A stretch of 64,000 nucleotides of DNA. Origin: Candidatus Krumholzibacteriota bacterium (GTDB lineage: Bacteria > Krumholzibacteriota > Krumholzibacteriia > Krumholzibacteriales > Krumholzibacteriaceae). The notes below the pieces were generated by a model. It saw only the letters and a list, made by a program, of their open reading frames with translations. It did no database searches and was not told where the DNA came from. Location: NCBI GenBank assembly GCA_016932415.1, contig JAFGCX010000034.1, positions 1 to 64,000 of the forward strand, written 5' to 3'. The translations under genes and the position numbers were made by a program. Below are positions 1-8,242 of the stretch, one piece after another. Position 1 is the stretch's first letter, and each line of letters begins with the position of its first letter.

Positions 1-85
1 ATGCCAGAGCTGGTTGAATGGGACGGTCTCGAAAACCGTTGAGCGGGTAACTGCTCCGAGGGTTCGAATCCCTCTCTCTCCGCCA
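1..85 (+). tRNA. tRNA-Ser (anticodon CGA), 5' end cut by window edge
   Basis: The window opens inside a class II tRNA. The anticodon stem (23-27 with 35-39) closes a seven-base loop whose anticodon CGA lies at 30-32 and reads UCG serine codons. A long variable arm follows at about 41-57, as expected for tRNA-Ser. The T arm lies at 58-74, the 3' acceptor strand at 75-81, the discriminator G at 82 and an encoded CCA at 83-85. The acceptor strand implies that about six 5' bases lie before position 1. A tRNA-Ser near the SRP RNA and dnaX is a common arrangement. Confidence 0.95.
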
Positions 86-98
86 GAGAAGTTTATTT

Positions 99-116
99 CG
101 CCGAAAGCGGCGTTTT
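99..116 (+). terminator. weak intrinsic terminator after tRNA-Ser
   Basis: A five-base-pair GC stem (99-103 with 108-112) with a four-base loop is followed directly by TTTT at 113-116. It sits 14 bases after the tRNA-Ser CCA end. The stem and T tract are short, so termination may be partial. A TATACT hexamer at 121-126 could be the -10 element for the next tRNA, but I see no good -35. Confidence 0.4.
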
Positions 117-180
117 GCGCTATACTTGCTCCCGGTACCGTTTCGATCGTCCGGGTAGACGGGAGCGAGACGATAAGGGT

Positions 181-256
181 GGGGATGTAGCTCAGCTGGG
201 AGAGCACCTCGTTCGCAACGAGGGGGTCGGCGGTTCGAATCCGCTCATCTCCACCA
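181..256 (+). tRNA. tRNA-Ala (anticodon CGC)
   Basis: This is a complete 76-base cloverleaf. The acceptor strand 181-187 pairs with 246-252 and includes the G3:U70 wobble pair that defines alanine tRNAs. The anticodon CGC at 214-216 in a TTCGCAA loop reads GCG. The T arm contains TTCGAAT, and CCA is encoded at 254-256. Confidence 0.96.
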
Positions 257-272
257 TCTGTTATATTTCCGG

Positions 273-545
273 GATCGTGCTAGGCGGGGAGGTAGCGGTG
301 CCCTGTACCCGCAATCCGCTATAGCGGGGCTGAATCCCCGATCAAGGGAGTGTACTTTTCGAGCGATCGATGGCGGGAAGTGGTGTTGATGGCCAGGCCC
401 CGCGCAACAGGAACCTGCCAACTCCGTCAGGACCGGAAGGTAGCAGCGGTACGTAGTCATTCCTGTGTGCCGCGGAATAGTCTGACCGGAGTTAACCCCG
501 CCATAAGAGCCGGGGATGCCTCTCGAAATCGGGTGCACGGTCTCT
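273..545 (+). ncRNA. ffs: signal recognition particle RNA, long bacterial type with Alu domain
   Basis: This is the RNA core of the signal recognition particle. The apical helix 8 at 426-447 has the universal features: the GTCAGGACCGGAAGG core with a GGAA tetraloop and the AGCAGC side of the internal loop that binds Ffh. The 5' part (about 275-340, beginning GTGCTAGGCGGGG) matches the Alu-type domain of long bacterial SRP RNAs, and a long helix 5 closes the molecule: 350-355 pairs with 533-538, 357-362 with 523-528 and 371-377 with 496-502. The ends are approximate by a few bases. It lies directly before dnaX, and its receptor gene ftsY is at 39.5 kb. Confidence 0.92.
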
Positions 546-570
546 GAATCTGTTGATTGGTGGATCATCG

Positions 571-2355
571 ATGGCTTATCTCGTACTTGCAAGAAAATGG
601 CGGCCGAGAAAGTTTTCAGACGTTATCGGCCAGGATCATGTCACTGTCACTCTGAAAAAAGCGGTGGAGAAGGAGAGGCTGGCCCACGCCTACCTCTTTT
701 CCGGCCCGAGGGGATGCGGCAAGACCTCGACGGCAAGACTTCTCGCGAAGGTGATCAATTGCGAGGACCGGCAGGGCAATGAACCCTGTGATGAATGTTC
801 CTCGTGCAGGGCGGTAAACGAGGGATCTCATCTCGATATGATAGAGATCGATGGCGCTTCGAACAGGGGAATAGATGAAATAAGGGACCTGAGAGAAAAG
901 ATCGGGTATGCTCCCTCCCAGAGTATTTCCAAGATATATATCATAGATGAAGTCCACATGCTCACTCCCCAGGCGTTCAACGCCCTGTTGAAGACTCTGG
1001 AGGAACCTCCCAGGCATGTATACCTGATATTCGCCACGACCGAGCCGCACAAGGTGCCGGCGACGATACTTTCAAGATGCCAGAGGTTTAATTTTAAAAG
1101 GCTTGAGACAGCCGAGTTGACAGGCCAGCTGGAGAGGATATGCGCCGCGGAGAAGATAAGTGCCGATCCGGAAGCGCTTCTTCTTATATCCCGCCGGGCG
1201 GATGGCAGCATGAGGGACGCCGAGAGCCTTCTTGACCAGTGTATATCGGCGCATGATGAAAAGATCGACCTCGAGATCGTGCGAAGAGTGCTCGGGCTGG
1301 TCGATTCGGGGATCATAACGAGCCTTCTCTCGGCTATCAGCCAGAGAGACAGGAAGGATGCTTTCGGTATCATCGAAGCGGTCACCTCATCGGGGCTCGA
1401 CCTCGAAGAGTTCTTCCTGGCATATCTCGAGGGCTTGCGGAATATGATAATACTAAGCGTCGATGACGATTCGCCGCTCTGGCTTGACCTCACCCCGGAC
1501 GAGATATCTCAGCTGCGCAAAGTGGCAGGCATCTTCAGGACAGAGGACATTCTCTTTCTGTTCAGGTCGGCAAGCCGGGCGTTCAGGGAGATGAAAAACT
1601 CCAGTCAGCCGAGATACCTTCTCGAAGCAGCGATCGCCGAAGCGGCATCCTGGGAATCATCAGTGGAGATATCGGAACTGATCAGAAAGATAGAGGAGAG
1701 CGGCACCGGGAATTCATCCTCTCCGGGCAGCCGCGCGGCCGGGAAAAAGAGATCAGCGGCTCCTTCGAACGAATATGATACCGCCGGAAAATTCGGAGGG
1801 GATGCGGACAGGTCGACTGCCAGCGCCTTTCTGAAAAAGGATGATGCAGGTACCGGTGGTGTTGGGGGAGGCGGCCCGGAGGGTAAAGTATACGCCACTT
1901 TCGACGACAGGAGGGCGACAGATGGCGGATCGGAAGAAAAAGCGCTTTCCGACCTTGGAGGAAAGGAGCAGTGGGAGAGATTCCTCGCTCAGATCAGAGA
2001 GGCGAAACTGACGCTCGGTATCTGGCTGATGTCGGCAAGGGTAGAAGCGGTCGAGGGGGAAAAGATCTATCTTTCTTTCAATTCCCAGAACCGGTTCGCT
2101 TCTGAAATGGTTCATGAGGCTAAAAACAAACGCTATATCGAGTCGCATCTTGAAAGGTTCTATGGCAGAAAATTTGTCATTGATGGGCGTAAAATCGAAA
2201 AAACTGGCGATGTGGCGGAAAGACCTGAAAAGAAAAAAACGAAAAAAGTAAAAAATCCCGTACCGGCCGACAAGGATCTTGAGGATCTTTTTGAAAGAGC
2301 TCCGATGGTCAAGAGGATCGTTGAGGAGTTCAACGGGGATATCTATAAGGAATAA
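571..2355 (+). CDS. dnaX: DNA polymerase III subunit gamma/tau
   Basis: This is the clamp-loader ATPase of the replicative polymerase, 594 residues. The N-terminal AAA+ module has Walker A GPRGCGKT (about 45-52), the zinc module with cysteines at about 64, 73, 76 and 79, Walker B IIDEVHML and the DGSMRDAESLLDQ sensor region. A Gly/Ser-rich charged linker (about 380-460) leads to a tau-like C-terminal domain and a Lys-rich stretch. ATG 571 is chosen because homologues begin at MAYLVLARKWRP; a TTG at 553 would add six residues. There is a weak GGTGG ribosome site at 559-563. It is first in the dnaX-ybaB-recR cluster. The A-rich tract at 2229-2255 is not a convincing frameshift site. Confidence 0.96.
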   Translation: MAYLVLARKWRPRKFSDVIGQDHVTVTLKKAVEKERLAHAYLFSGPRGCGKTSTARLLAKVINCEDRQGNEPCDECSSCRAVNEGSHLDMIEIDGASNRGIDEIRDLREKIGYAPSQSISKIYIIDEVHMLTPQAFNALLKTLEEPPRHVYLIFATTEPHKVPATILSRCQRFNFKRLETAELTGQLERICAAEKISADPEALLLISRRADGSMRDAESLLDQCISAHDEKIDLEIVRRVLGLVDSGIITSLLSAISQRDRKDAFGIIEAVTSSGLDLEEFFLAYLEGLRNMIILSVDDDSPLWLDLTPDEISQLRKVAGIFRTEDILFLFRSASRAFREMKNSSQPRYLLEAAIAEAASWESSVEISELIRKIEESGTGNSSSPGSRAAGKKRSAAPSNEYDTAGKFGGDADRSTASAFLKKDDAGTGGVGGGGPEGKVYATFDDRRATDGGSEEKALSDLGGKEQWERFLAQIREAKLTLGIWLMSARVEAVEGEKIYLSFNSQNRFASEMVHEAKNKRYIESHLERFYGRKFVIDGRKIEKTGDVAERPEKKKTKKVKNPVPADKDLEDLFERAPMVKRIVEEFNGDIYKE

Positions 2356-2370
2356 AAGGAGAAGATCGTA

Positions 2371-2682
2371 ATGAAGGATATTGGAAAACTACTGAAACAG
2401 GCGCAACAGGTCCAGACGAAAATGGCTGAGATGCAGGCCAGGCTCGGCGAAGAGACGATAGAATCCTCTGCCGGCGGGGGTATGGTCAAAGTGACGATGA
2501 ATGGCCGTCACGAGATCGTCTCAGTGACGATCGATCCCGAGGTTGTCGATCCTTCAGATGTCGAAATGCTTGAAGATCTTATTGTTGCGGCTGTCAACGA
2601 GGCGAAGTCACGGATCGACGATATGATCAGCAAGGAAATGAGTTCCCTTACAGGCGGGATGCCTCTTCCAGGATTGTTCTGA
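2371..2682 (+). CDS. ybaB: YbaB/EbfC family nucleoid-associated protein
   Basis: A 103-residue protein of the YbaB/EbfC family, small dimeric DNA-binding proteins that associate with the nucleoid. The sequence shows the family pattern: an N-terminal helix rich in Lys/Gln/Met (MKDIGKLLKQAQQVQTKM), a glycine-rich turn (SSAGGGMVKVTMNG), a beta strand with SVTIDPEVVDP, and a C-terminal helix with MISKEMSSLTGGM. It starts 15 bases after the dnaX stop, behind AAAGGAGA, and precedes recR, the standard dnaX-ybaB-recR order. Its role in recombination or replication is inferred from that conserved neighbourhood. Confidence 0.95.
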   Translation: MKDIGKLLKQAQQVQTKMAEMQARLGEETIESSAGGGMVKVTMNGRHEIVSVTIDPEVVDPSDVEMLEDLIVAAVNEAKSRIDDMISKEMSSLTGGMPLPGLF

Positions 2683-2774
2683 CATATCTCAACGATTCCT
2701 TTTTCGATCTTTTCGCATTTTCCTGCTATTGAATGCTTTAAGGCAAGATTCTTGCTTCACAGGGGGAGAGAGTG

Positions 2775-3374
2775 ATGAATTTTGAGCTTCCACTGCTTCA
2801 GAAGCTGGTAGATCAGTTTAAAAAGCTTCCCGGAGTAGGTGAAAAAACGGCTCGCAGACTTGCATTCGCGATCCTCGATATGAATGACGCGGAGGTAAAG
2901 GATTTTGCCGAGACACTTCAGCAAGTCAAAGAGAAGATTGGATTTTGCAACAGATGCGGAAGTCTCTCCGAAGAAGATATCTGCAGGATCTGCGGCGACC
3001 GATCGAGAGTCGAAGGCGTGTTATGCGTCGTTGAACGGCCGTCCGACATTTACATTCTTGAAAGATCGGGACAATACAGGGGCCGCTACCATGTTTTACA
3101 CGGAGTTCTTTCACCGCTTGATGGAATCGGACCCGGAGAGTTGAACCTCTCGGGCCTGAAGAAAAGAGTCAAAGAGGAAGAGATCAGGGAACTTATCATA
3201 GCAACGAATCCGAGTATAGAGGGAGATACCACATCGCTCTATATTCTGAAGATGTTTGAAGGGATAGACATAAGGATAACGAGACCGGCAAGAGGCATTC
3301 CTCTCGGCAGCACTCTCGAATTCGTCGATAAAGGGACTATTTCGAGAGCGCTGGAAGGACGAGAGCCGATTTGA
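2775..3374 (+). CDS. recR: recombination mediator protein RecR
   Basis: RecR works with RecO and RecF to load RecA on gapped DNA. This 199-residue protein has the expected domains: a helix-hairpin-helix near the N terminus (FKKLPGVGEKTARRLAF), a four-cysteine zinc finger (CNRCGSLSEEDICRICGD, about 57-74) and a Toprim domain with CVVERPSDI and later TNPSIEGDTTSLYI. GTG 2772 and ATG 2775 are adjacent; ATG is preferred, with AGGGGGAG at 2761-2768 as the ribosome site. A 92-base gap after ybaB contains a short GCAAG/CTTGC hairpin. Confidence 0.95.
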   Translation: MNFELPLLQKLVDQFKKLPGVGEKTARRLAFAILDMNDAEVKDFAETLQQVKEKIGFCNRCGSLSEEDICRICGDRSRVEGVLCVVERPSDIYILERSGQYRGRYHVLHGVLSPLDGIGPGELNLSGLKKRVKEEEIRELIIATNPSIEGDTTSLYILKMFEGIDIRITRPARGIPLGSTLEFVDKGTISRALEGREPI

Positions 3375-3421
3375 AGACCCGGTGGTAGTCAATCTCAGGC
3401 AAGGGAAAGAGAGAAAGAGAG

Positions 3422-3922
3422 ATGATCAGAACAAACTGGAAGGTATTCGAGGAGGATTATTACGCTATCAGTACTACCCTCCAGGAATTATTGAGTAATT
3501 CGAATGCTACCAGCGTAATACTGCTCGACAAGACGGGGCAGTTGATCTCGAATGTCGGTGATGAACCTTTATTTGACATGTACAGTTTCGCTTCCCTCTG
3601 CGCGGCTGACTTCGAAGCCAACGCGCAATTGGCGAAGCTTATAGGAGAAAAGGATTTCTCTACCCTGTATCACCAGGGGAGTAACGAGTCGATGTATCTT
3701 GCCAGGGTAGAACAGGATATCATACTTGTGGTCCTGTTCGACAAGAAAACGACTCTTGGCCTGGTAAGGCTCAGGACAAAGAAAGCAGTTGATAACCTTT
3801 CTACCGTTATTCTAAGACTTTATGGCAAGTTGGAATATGAAAATGAAGAGTATTCATCGGACTTCGATGAAGAATTCACAGCCGGAGCTGAACTCGAGAT
3901 AGACAGTCTCTTCTCGGATTAA
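3422..3922 (+). CDS. roadblock/LC7 domain protein (MglB-like)
   Basis: A 166-residue protein with a roadblock/LC7 fold at about 12-115 ([21 protein letters not shown], then [16 protein letters not shown]). Such proteins act as GTPase-activating or scaffold partners of small Ras-like GTPases; MglB regulating MglA in polarity and motility is the known example. Here the next gene, 13 bases downstream, encodes an MglA-like GTPase, so a functional pair is very likely. The C-terminal tail (about 135-166) is strongly acidic and ends DSLFSD, which is not part of the core fold. ATG 3422 follows GAAAGAGAGA. The actual cellular process is unknown. Confidence 0.85.
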   Translation: MIRTNWKVFEEDYYAISTTLQELLSNSNATSVILLDKTGQLISNVGDEPLFDMYSFASLCAADFEANAQLAKLIGEKDFSTLYHQGSNESMYLARVEQDIILVVLFDKKTTLGLVRLRTKKAVDNLSTVILRLYGKLEYENEEYSSDFDEEFTAGAELEIDSLFSD

Positions 3923-3935
3923 AGGGGATGGAAAG

Positions 3936-4514
3936 TTGTCTTTAATAAACTATTCGTCGCGCGAAATAAATGTCAAGATAGTCTACTACGGTCCCGGGTT
4001 ATGCGGGAAGACGACCAATATCCAGTATATCTATGAAAAGGTTTCTCCCGACACGAAGGGAAAACTGATAACTCTCGCGACAGAGATGGACAGGACTCTC
4101 TTTTTCGATTTTCTTCCGCTGGAACTCGGTACGGTGAAGGGATTCAAGACGCGTTTCCACCTCTATACAGTCCCGGGACAGGTATATTACGATGCAAGCA
4201 GGAAACTTATACTCAGGGGAGTAGATGGCGTGGTGTTCGTTGCCGATTCGCAGAACAGCCGGTATGACGCGAATATCGAAAGCCTTTACAACCTTCACGA
4301 AAACCTTTCAGAATATAATATAAAGCTCGATGAAGTGCCTTACGCCATCCAGTACAACAAGCGAGACCTTCCAGACGCGATAGGAGTATCAGACCTGGAA
4401 GAAGAGCTGAATCCGAAGCACTTCCCATCTTTCGAAGCGGTCGCCGTAAACGGGACGGGAGTCTTTGATACGTTGAAAGCCGTGGCTAAAGGTGTACTGA
4501 GAAATCTTTCCTGA
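3936..4514 (+). CDS. MglA-like Ras-family GTPase
   Basis: A small GTPase of 192 residues in the gliding protein MglA family. It shows the P loop GPGLCGKT at 19-26, an MglA-type switch region with [10 protein letters not shown], the [13 protein letters not shown] switch II, VFVADSQ, and the guanine-specificity motif NKRD. In MglA the G3 motif is TVPGQ rather than the DxxGQ of Ras, which is the case here. The start is TTG 3936 after AAAGGGGATGG. It is coupled to the upstream roadblock gene. In Myxococcus and Thermus such pairs set cell polarity and the positioning of motility or pili machinery; here the role is inferred only. Confidence 0.92.
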   Translation: MSLINYSSREINVKIVYYGPGLCGKTTNIQYIYEKVSPDTKGKLITLATEMDRTLFFDFLPLELGTVKGFKTRFHLYTVPGQVYYDASRKLILRGVDGVVFVADSQNSRYDANIESLYNLHENLSEYNIKLDEVPYAIQYNKRDLPDAIGVSDLEEELNPKHFPSFEAVAVNGTGVFDTLKAVAKGVLRNLS

Positions 4515-4725
4515 TCTTTTTAAGTTGCCGCCCTATTTATTCACTTGTATGCACGGACCAATCCCGGTAACCTTCTCATGTTGGCGCTGAATCTGACGGA
4601 CGGGACCGGATTTCGCCCGATCGGTCCGCCATTACGAACAGGGGGATCGATTGCCGCGCAGATCGGGGCTCTGGAGGTCCCGGGCCTGTTCATTGACAGG
4701 AAAAGTCTGAATATCTGGAGATAAT

Positions 4726-5181
4726 ATGAAAAAATTCGTCGTGACAATTCTGGGCTCTTTTTTTTATACGGGGTTTTTCCCTTTCGCATCAGCTACCTTT
4801 GCCTGCGCGGTGTGGATAGCGGTCTGGCTCTTTGTCCCGGGCGCGAAATACTTCACGCATCCGGTCGTGGTTGTCTTAGCGATACCGGTCGCGATTTATC
4901 TCGCTAACGTTATGGAGGATTACTATGGCCATGACGCGTCGGAGATCGTCGTCGACGAATTTATCGGTATGCAGATAACACTTTTCATGATTCAACCCGC
5001 GTGGAAGGTGGGTATAGCCGCCTTTATCCTTTTCAGAATATTCGATATCATCAAGCCATTCCCCGCGGGACGGGCGGAGAGACTCAAGGGCGGCCTGGGC
5101 GTCGTGGCCGATGATGCTCTTGCGGGAGTCTATTCGTTCATAGCGCTCTTTATCCTCATGAGGTTTTTTGATCTTACCTGA
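4726..5181 (+). CDS. pgpA: phosphatidylglycerophosphatase A
   Basis: A 151-residue membrane enzyme predicted to dephosphorylate phosphatidylglycerophosphate to phosphatidylglycerol, an inner-membrane phospholipid step. Family hallmarks are visible: an N-terminal hydrophobic segment with GSFFYTGFFPFASATFA, the acidic active-site motif HDASEIVVDEFIGM (about 67-80), FRIFDIIKPFPAGR, and the C-terminal DDALAGVYS. Three or four membrane segments fit the family. The ATG at 4726 follows CTGGAGATA. A 211-base gap separates it from the GTPase gene; in it an eight-pair hairpin with one bulge lies at about 4603-4627. Confidence 0.93.
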   Translation: MKKFVVTILGSFFYTGFFPFASATFACAVWIAVWLFVPGAKYFTHPVVVVLAIPVAIYLANVMEDYYGHDASEIVVDEFIGMQITLFMIQPAWKVGIAAFILFRIFDIIKPFPAGRAERLKGGLGVVADDALAGVYSFIALFILMRFFDLT

Positions 5182-5235
5182 TGGGAAAATCGATAACAGC
5201 GATCGAATAAAGCTGAAAAAGGGAAATTAAGCGTA

Positions 5236-6513
5236 ATGAGGATCGAGATAATCACTATAGGAAATGAAGTCCTTCGCAATGAGACATCTGAGAATAATGG
5301 CGCTTATTTATCATCGAGCCTTACGGCGATTGGATCGGAACCTTCAAGGATCACCATACTTCCCGATGACAGAGGGACAATAAGAACAGAACTCGAAGCG
5401 GCATCGAAACGCTCGGATGTCGTGATAGTCACGGGGGGTCTGGGTCCCACCGTCGACGATGTCACCCGCCTGGCGGCGATCGACCTTGCCGGAGGCAGGA
5501 CTGATATCAGTGATGAGATAACAGATTCGATAGCCGAAAAATTCGGCGAACGCCAACAGGCAGTTCCGAAAGGTTATATCGATCTTGCCAGGATCCCCGC
5601 CGGCGCGAAGGTACTTCCAAACAAAGTCGGCGCGGCTCCAGGGCTCGCGATGAAAGCGGGAGAGAGCGAGATATACATGCTTCCAGGAGTACCAGCCGAG
5701 ATGCGTTCGATTTTTCAGGCTTCGGTACTTCCAGGGCTCACCGGACAGGACAATGATATCAAGAGGGTCATCAGTATTTTCGGTATGATGGAGACGACGG
5801 CAGAGGAAATCCTCTCGAGGGTTGTCGACAGCCGGTCGATGGAGAAGATCTCGATAATCGCGGGTCCGGATGGGATAAGGCTCTATCTGCCGTCAAAAAG
5901 TATCGGAGAAGATCAAATTGAGAGGTTGCGCGACGAGTTCGGAAGTTATATTTTTTCGATCGCTTCGGAAAGGTTGGAAGAGGTTGTTCTGCGTATGCTG
6001 GCAAGTTCAGGCGCCACCCTTTCGACAGCCGAATCGTTGACCGGCGGACTTATAGCTTCGACCCTGGTCTCAGTACCGGGAGCGAGTGGATCGTTCATCG
6101 AAGGGTTCATTACCTACTCCAACGATGCCAAGGTCGACAGGTTGGGAGTCGAGCGGTCTCTCATCGAAAGCTTCGGCGCTGTGAGCGAAGAGGTCTGCGT
6201 CTCGATGGCGGAAGGGGCGATCAGGGTTTCGGGATCGGATATGGCTCTCTCGACCACGGGGATAGCAGGTCCGGGAGGCGCGACGGGTCAAAAACCTGTC
6301 GGGCTCTGTTATCTCGGCCTTGCAGCGGGAAGCGATATCTTCTGCCGAGAGATCAGGGTTGCGGGCGACAGGGAGATGGTGAGAAAAAGATGCGTCTGTA
6401 CTGCTCTGGACATGTTGAGGCTGTTTCTTTCCGGAAAAGAAGAAAGACTTGCCGAATACAGAATCGCGACAGATGGCGCAGCGGGTTTTAACGGCGAGAG
6501 CACGGGGAAATAA
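5236..6513 (+). CDS. cinA: CinA family protein: nicotinamide-nucleotide amidase with MoCF-like domain
   Basis: A full-length two-domain CinA of 425 residues. The N-terminal MoCF-biosynthesis-like domain (about 1-170) begins MRIEIITIGNEVL and contains VTGGLGPTVDDVT. The C-terminal domain (about 255-410) holds STAESLTGGLIAS and STTGIAGPGGATGQKPVGL, the pattern of nicotinamide mononucleotide deamidases (PncC), which recycle NMN to nicotinate mononucleotide in the pyridine nucleotide cycle. The pgpA-cinA-recA order seen in many bacteria is loosely kept here with three genes inserted. ATG 5236 is 54 bases after pgpA. Confidence 0.94.
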   Translation: MRIEIITIGNEVLRNETSENNGAYLSSSLTAIGSEPSRITILPDDRGTIRTELEAASKRSDVVIVTGGLGPTVDDVTRLAAIDLAGGRTDISDEITDSIAEKFGERQQAVPKGYIDLARIPAGAKVLPNKVGAAPGLAMKAGESEIYMLPGVPAEMRSIFQASVLPGLTGQDNDIKRVISIFGMMETTAEEILSRVVDSRSMEKISIIAGPDGIRLYLPSKSIGEDQIERLRDEFGSYIFSIASERLEEVVLRMLASSGATLSTAESLTGGLIASTLVSVPGASGSFIEGFITYSNDAKVDRLGVERSLIESFGAVSEEVCVSMAEGAIRVSGSDMALSTTGIAGPGGATGQKPVGLCYLGLAAGSDIFCREIRVAGDREMVRKRCVCTALDMLRLFLSGKEERLAEYRIATDGAAGFNGESTGK

Positions 6514-6517
6514 AAGA

Positions 6518-7576
6518 ATGATAGCAGCGATAACAGGTCTTATGCAATCGGGCAAGAGTACCCTCTTCGCCGCGCTCAGCGGAAGGGAACCGGCGCCTCC
6601 CGGATATGCCGGAGTCACCGAATCTATCGTCAATGTGCCTGACGGGAGATTCGAATGGCTTATAGATTATTATAATCCTGAAAAAGTGACATACGCGACG
6701 ATTGATTGTCTCGATCTTCCCGGATTTGATTTCGATGACGAGAAAGGGCGGTCGATGGCGAGAAAGATCTTTAACCGGGTCAGGCTTGCCGATCTTCTCG
6801 TCCTTGTCGTTCAGGCATATGAGCCGCGGCCGGATATGAAGGAGAATATTCTGCGCGACGTGAATACCCTGCTCACCGAATACCTTCTGTCCGATCTCGA
6901 GATCGTCACCAACCGCGTCGAGAGACTCGAAAAGGAAGTCCTCAAAGCGACGAAATTCCAGGATCAGAAAAAAGAAGAACTCGATATCCAGCGCAGGCTG
7001 CTTACTCACCTGGAGTCGGAAAGACCGGTTTCCGAAGCCTCTCTGCGTCCGCGCGAGATAGAGGTGATTAAGTCGCTCGGCCTGCTCACCATGAAACCGG
7101 CTATGGTCATAATCAATACTGGCGAAGCCGATCCGGCGGGCCATTTCGATCTTTCTTCTTCGATCGGGAGTGGAATTCCAGTAATATCCGTCTGTGCCCG
7201 GCTTGAACAGGAAATATCGCTTCTTGACGAAGCGAGCAGGGCTGAATTTATCAAGGAGCTCGGTCTTGGCGAAAGCGCCTTGTCGGTCTTCGTCGGCACC
7301 GCGTACAAGGCGATGGGACTGATAAGCTTTCTCACCGTCGGGGAGGATGAAGTAAGGGCATGGCCGGTAAGAGAGGGTACGATCGCGCATGACGCGGCAG
7401 GCAAGGTGCACAGCGATATAAAAAGGGGATTTATACGAGCCGAGACGATGGCATATGACGAACTGAAGGGGCTCGGATCGGAAAAAGCGATGAAAGCGGC
7501 GGGAAAGATCAGACTTGAAGGAAAAGACTATATCGTCAGGGATGGGGATATCATCTCTTACCGTTTTAATGTTTAG
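6518..7576 (+). CDS. divergent YchF/OLA1-like GTPase with C-terminal TGS-type domain
   Basis: A 352-residue protein with the architecture of YchF (Obg-like ATPase): P loop GLMQSGKST at 7-15, switch II DLPGFDFDDEKGRSMARK, a coiled-coil insertion (about 125-170), a nucleotide-base motif region INTGEAD, and a C-terminal DUF933/TGS-like domain with VGEDEVRAWPVREGTIAHDAAGKVHSDIKRGF in two parts, and YIVRDGDIISYRFNV at the end. Usual YchF has GLPNVGKST, so the P loop differs and this may be a paralogue. It may bind ribosomes like YchF, which is unproven. ATG 6518 begins four bases after the cinA stop. Confidence 0.85.
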   Translation: MIAAITGLMQSGKSTLFAALSGREPAPPGYAGVTESIVNVPDGRFEWLIDYYNPEKVTYATIDCLDLPGFDFDDEKGRSMARKIFNRVRLADLLVLVVQAYEPRPDMKENILRDVNTLLTEYLLSDLEIVTNRVERLEKEVLKATKFQDQKKEELDIQRRLLTHLESERPVSEASLRPREIEVIKSLGLLTMKPAMVIINTGEADPAGHFDLSSSIGSGIPVISVCARLEQEISLLDEASRAEFIKELGLGESALSVFVGTAYKAMGLISFLTVGEDEVRAWPVREGTIAHDAAGKVHSDIKRGFIRAETMAYDELKGLGSEKAMKAAGKIRLEGKDYIVRDGDIISYRFNV

Positions 7577-7654
7577 TCCCGCCATCGGCAATATCGCCTC
7601 TTGAGCATTGAAATACCGATGGCGCGAGATCGGATGGGCCGGCCTGGAGGAAGA

Positions 7655-8242
7655 ATGATCAGGGTCTTCTACGCAGTCCGAATATCAAACGATGTAAAGG
7701 AGATGGTCACGGCGGCGATCGAAAGATCCTCGCTTTCCGGCGTCCCCTGGAGGTGGATCGATCCAGCCAGCTATCATCTGACGATCCGGTTCATTGGCGA
7801 GACAGACGAAAGGATGATCGCCGCGCTCGGCAGGGCGGGCAGGGCGGCTGCGGCGGATTGCTCTCCTTTCACTGTCAGATTCGGCTCCCTTGGAGGATTT
7901 CCAGATCTTGCAAGGCCGCGAGTCCTTTTTTTCAATGTCGAAGAGGGAGGACAGGAGCTTTCCGGTCTTGCCTCCAACGTGGAGCGGGAGATCGAATACC
8001 TTGGTTTTGAAAGGGATAAAAGGCCTTTCCGTTCTCACCTGACACTTGCGAGGGTAAAACGCCCGATAGATGAACGTATAAGAAGAGGACTGAGCTCGGT
8101 CGAAAAACTTCCTGCGGATGCTGAGCAGATAGTCTCCCGCCTTCTGCTCATGCGAAGCCATCTGGCAAAAACGGGAGCGATTTACGAAGTGTTGGATGAA
8201 TTTCCCATGGGCCCCTCGAAGATTACAAGCGATCATGAATAA
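7655..8242 (+). CDS. thpR: RNA 2',3'-cyclic phosphodiesterase (2'-5' RNA ligase family)
   Basis: A 195-residue member of the 2H phosphoesterase superfamily. The two catalytic HxTx motifs are present: HLTIRFIG (about 44) and HLTLARVK (about 127), spaced as in ThpR, which hydrolyses 2',3'-cyclic phosphate RNA ends. ATG 7655 follows a strong GGAGGAAG site; upstream in-frame codons would add an unsupported leader. thpR is often found near cinA and recA, as here. The last eight bases overlap the start of the following transporter gene, suggesting translational coupling. Confidence 0.92.
   Translation: MIRVFYAVRISNDVKEMVTAAIERSSLSGVPWRWIDPASYHLTIRFIGETDERMIAALGRAGRAAAADCSPFTVRFGSLGGFPDLARPRVLFFNVEEGGQELSGLASNVEREIEYLGFERDKRPFRSHLTLARVKRPIDERIRRGLSSVEKLPADAEQIVSRLLLMRSHLAKTGAIYEVLDEFPMGPSKITSDHE

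Noticed and set aside
2229-2282. Possible programmed frameshift in dnaX at the A-rich tract (A AAA AAT at 2250-2256)
   Set aside because: A -1 shift there would end at TGA 2280 and shorten the protein by only about 24 residues, unlike the E. coli gamma product, and no strong stem follows.
4515-4725. Small RNA in the gap before pgpA, based on a hairpin at 4603-4627
   Set aside because: The hairpin has no T tract, promoter or conserved element that I can recognise, so it is not listed as a gene.
6488-7591. Long open frame on the minus strand opposite the YchF-like gene
   Set aside because: The product is rich in Arg, His and Ile without any motif, while the + strand encodes a clear GTPase.
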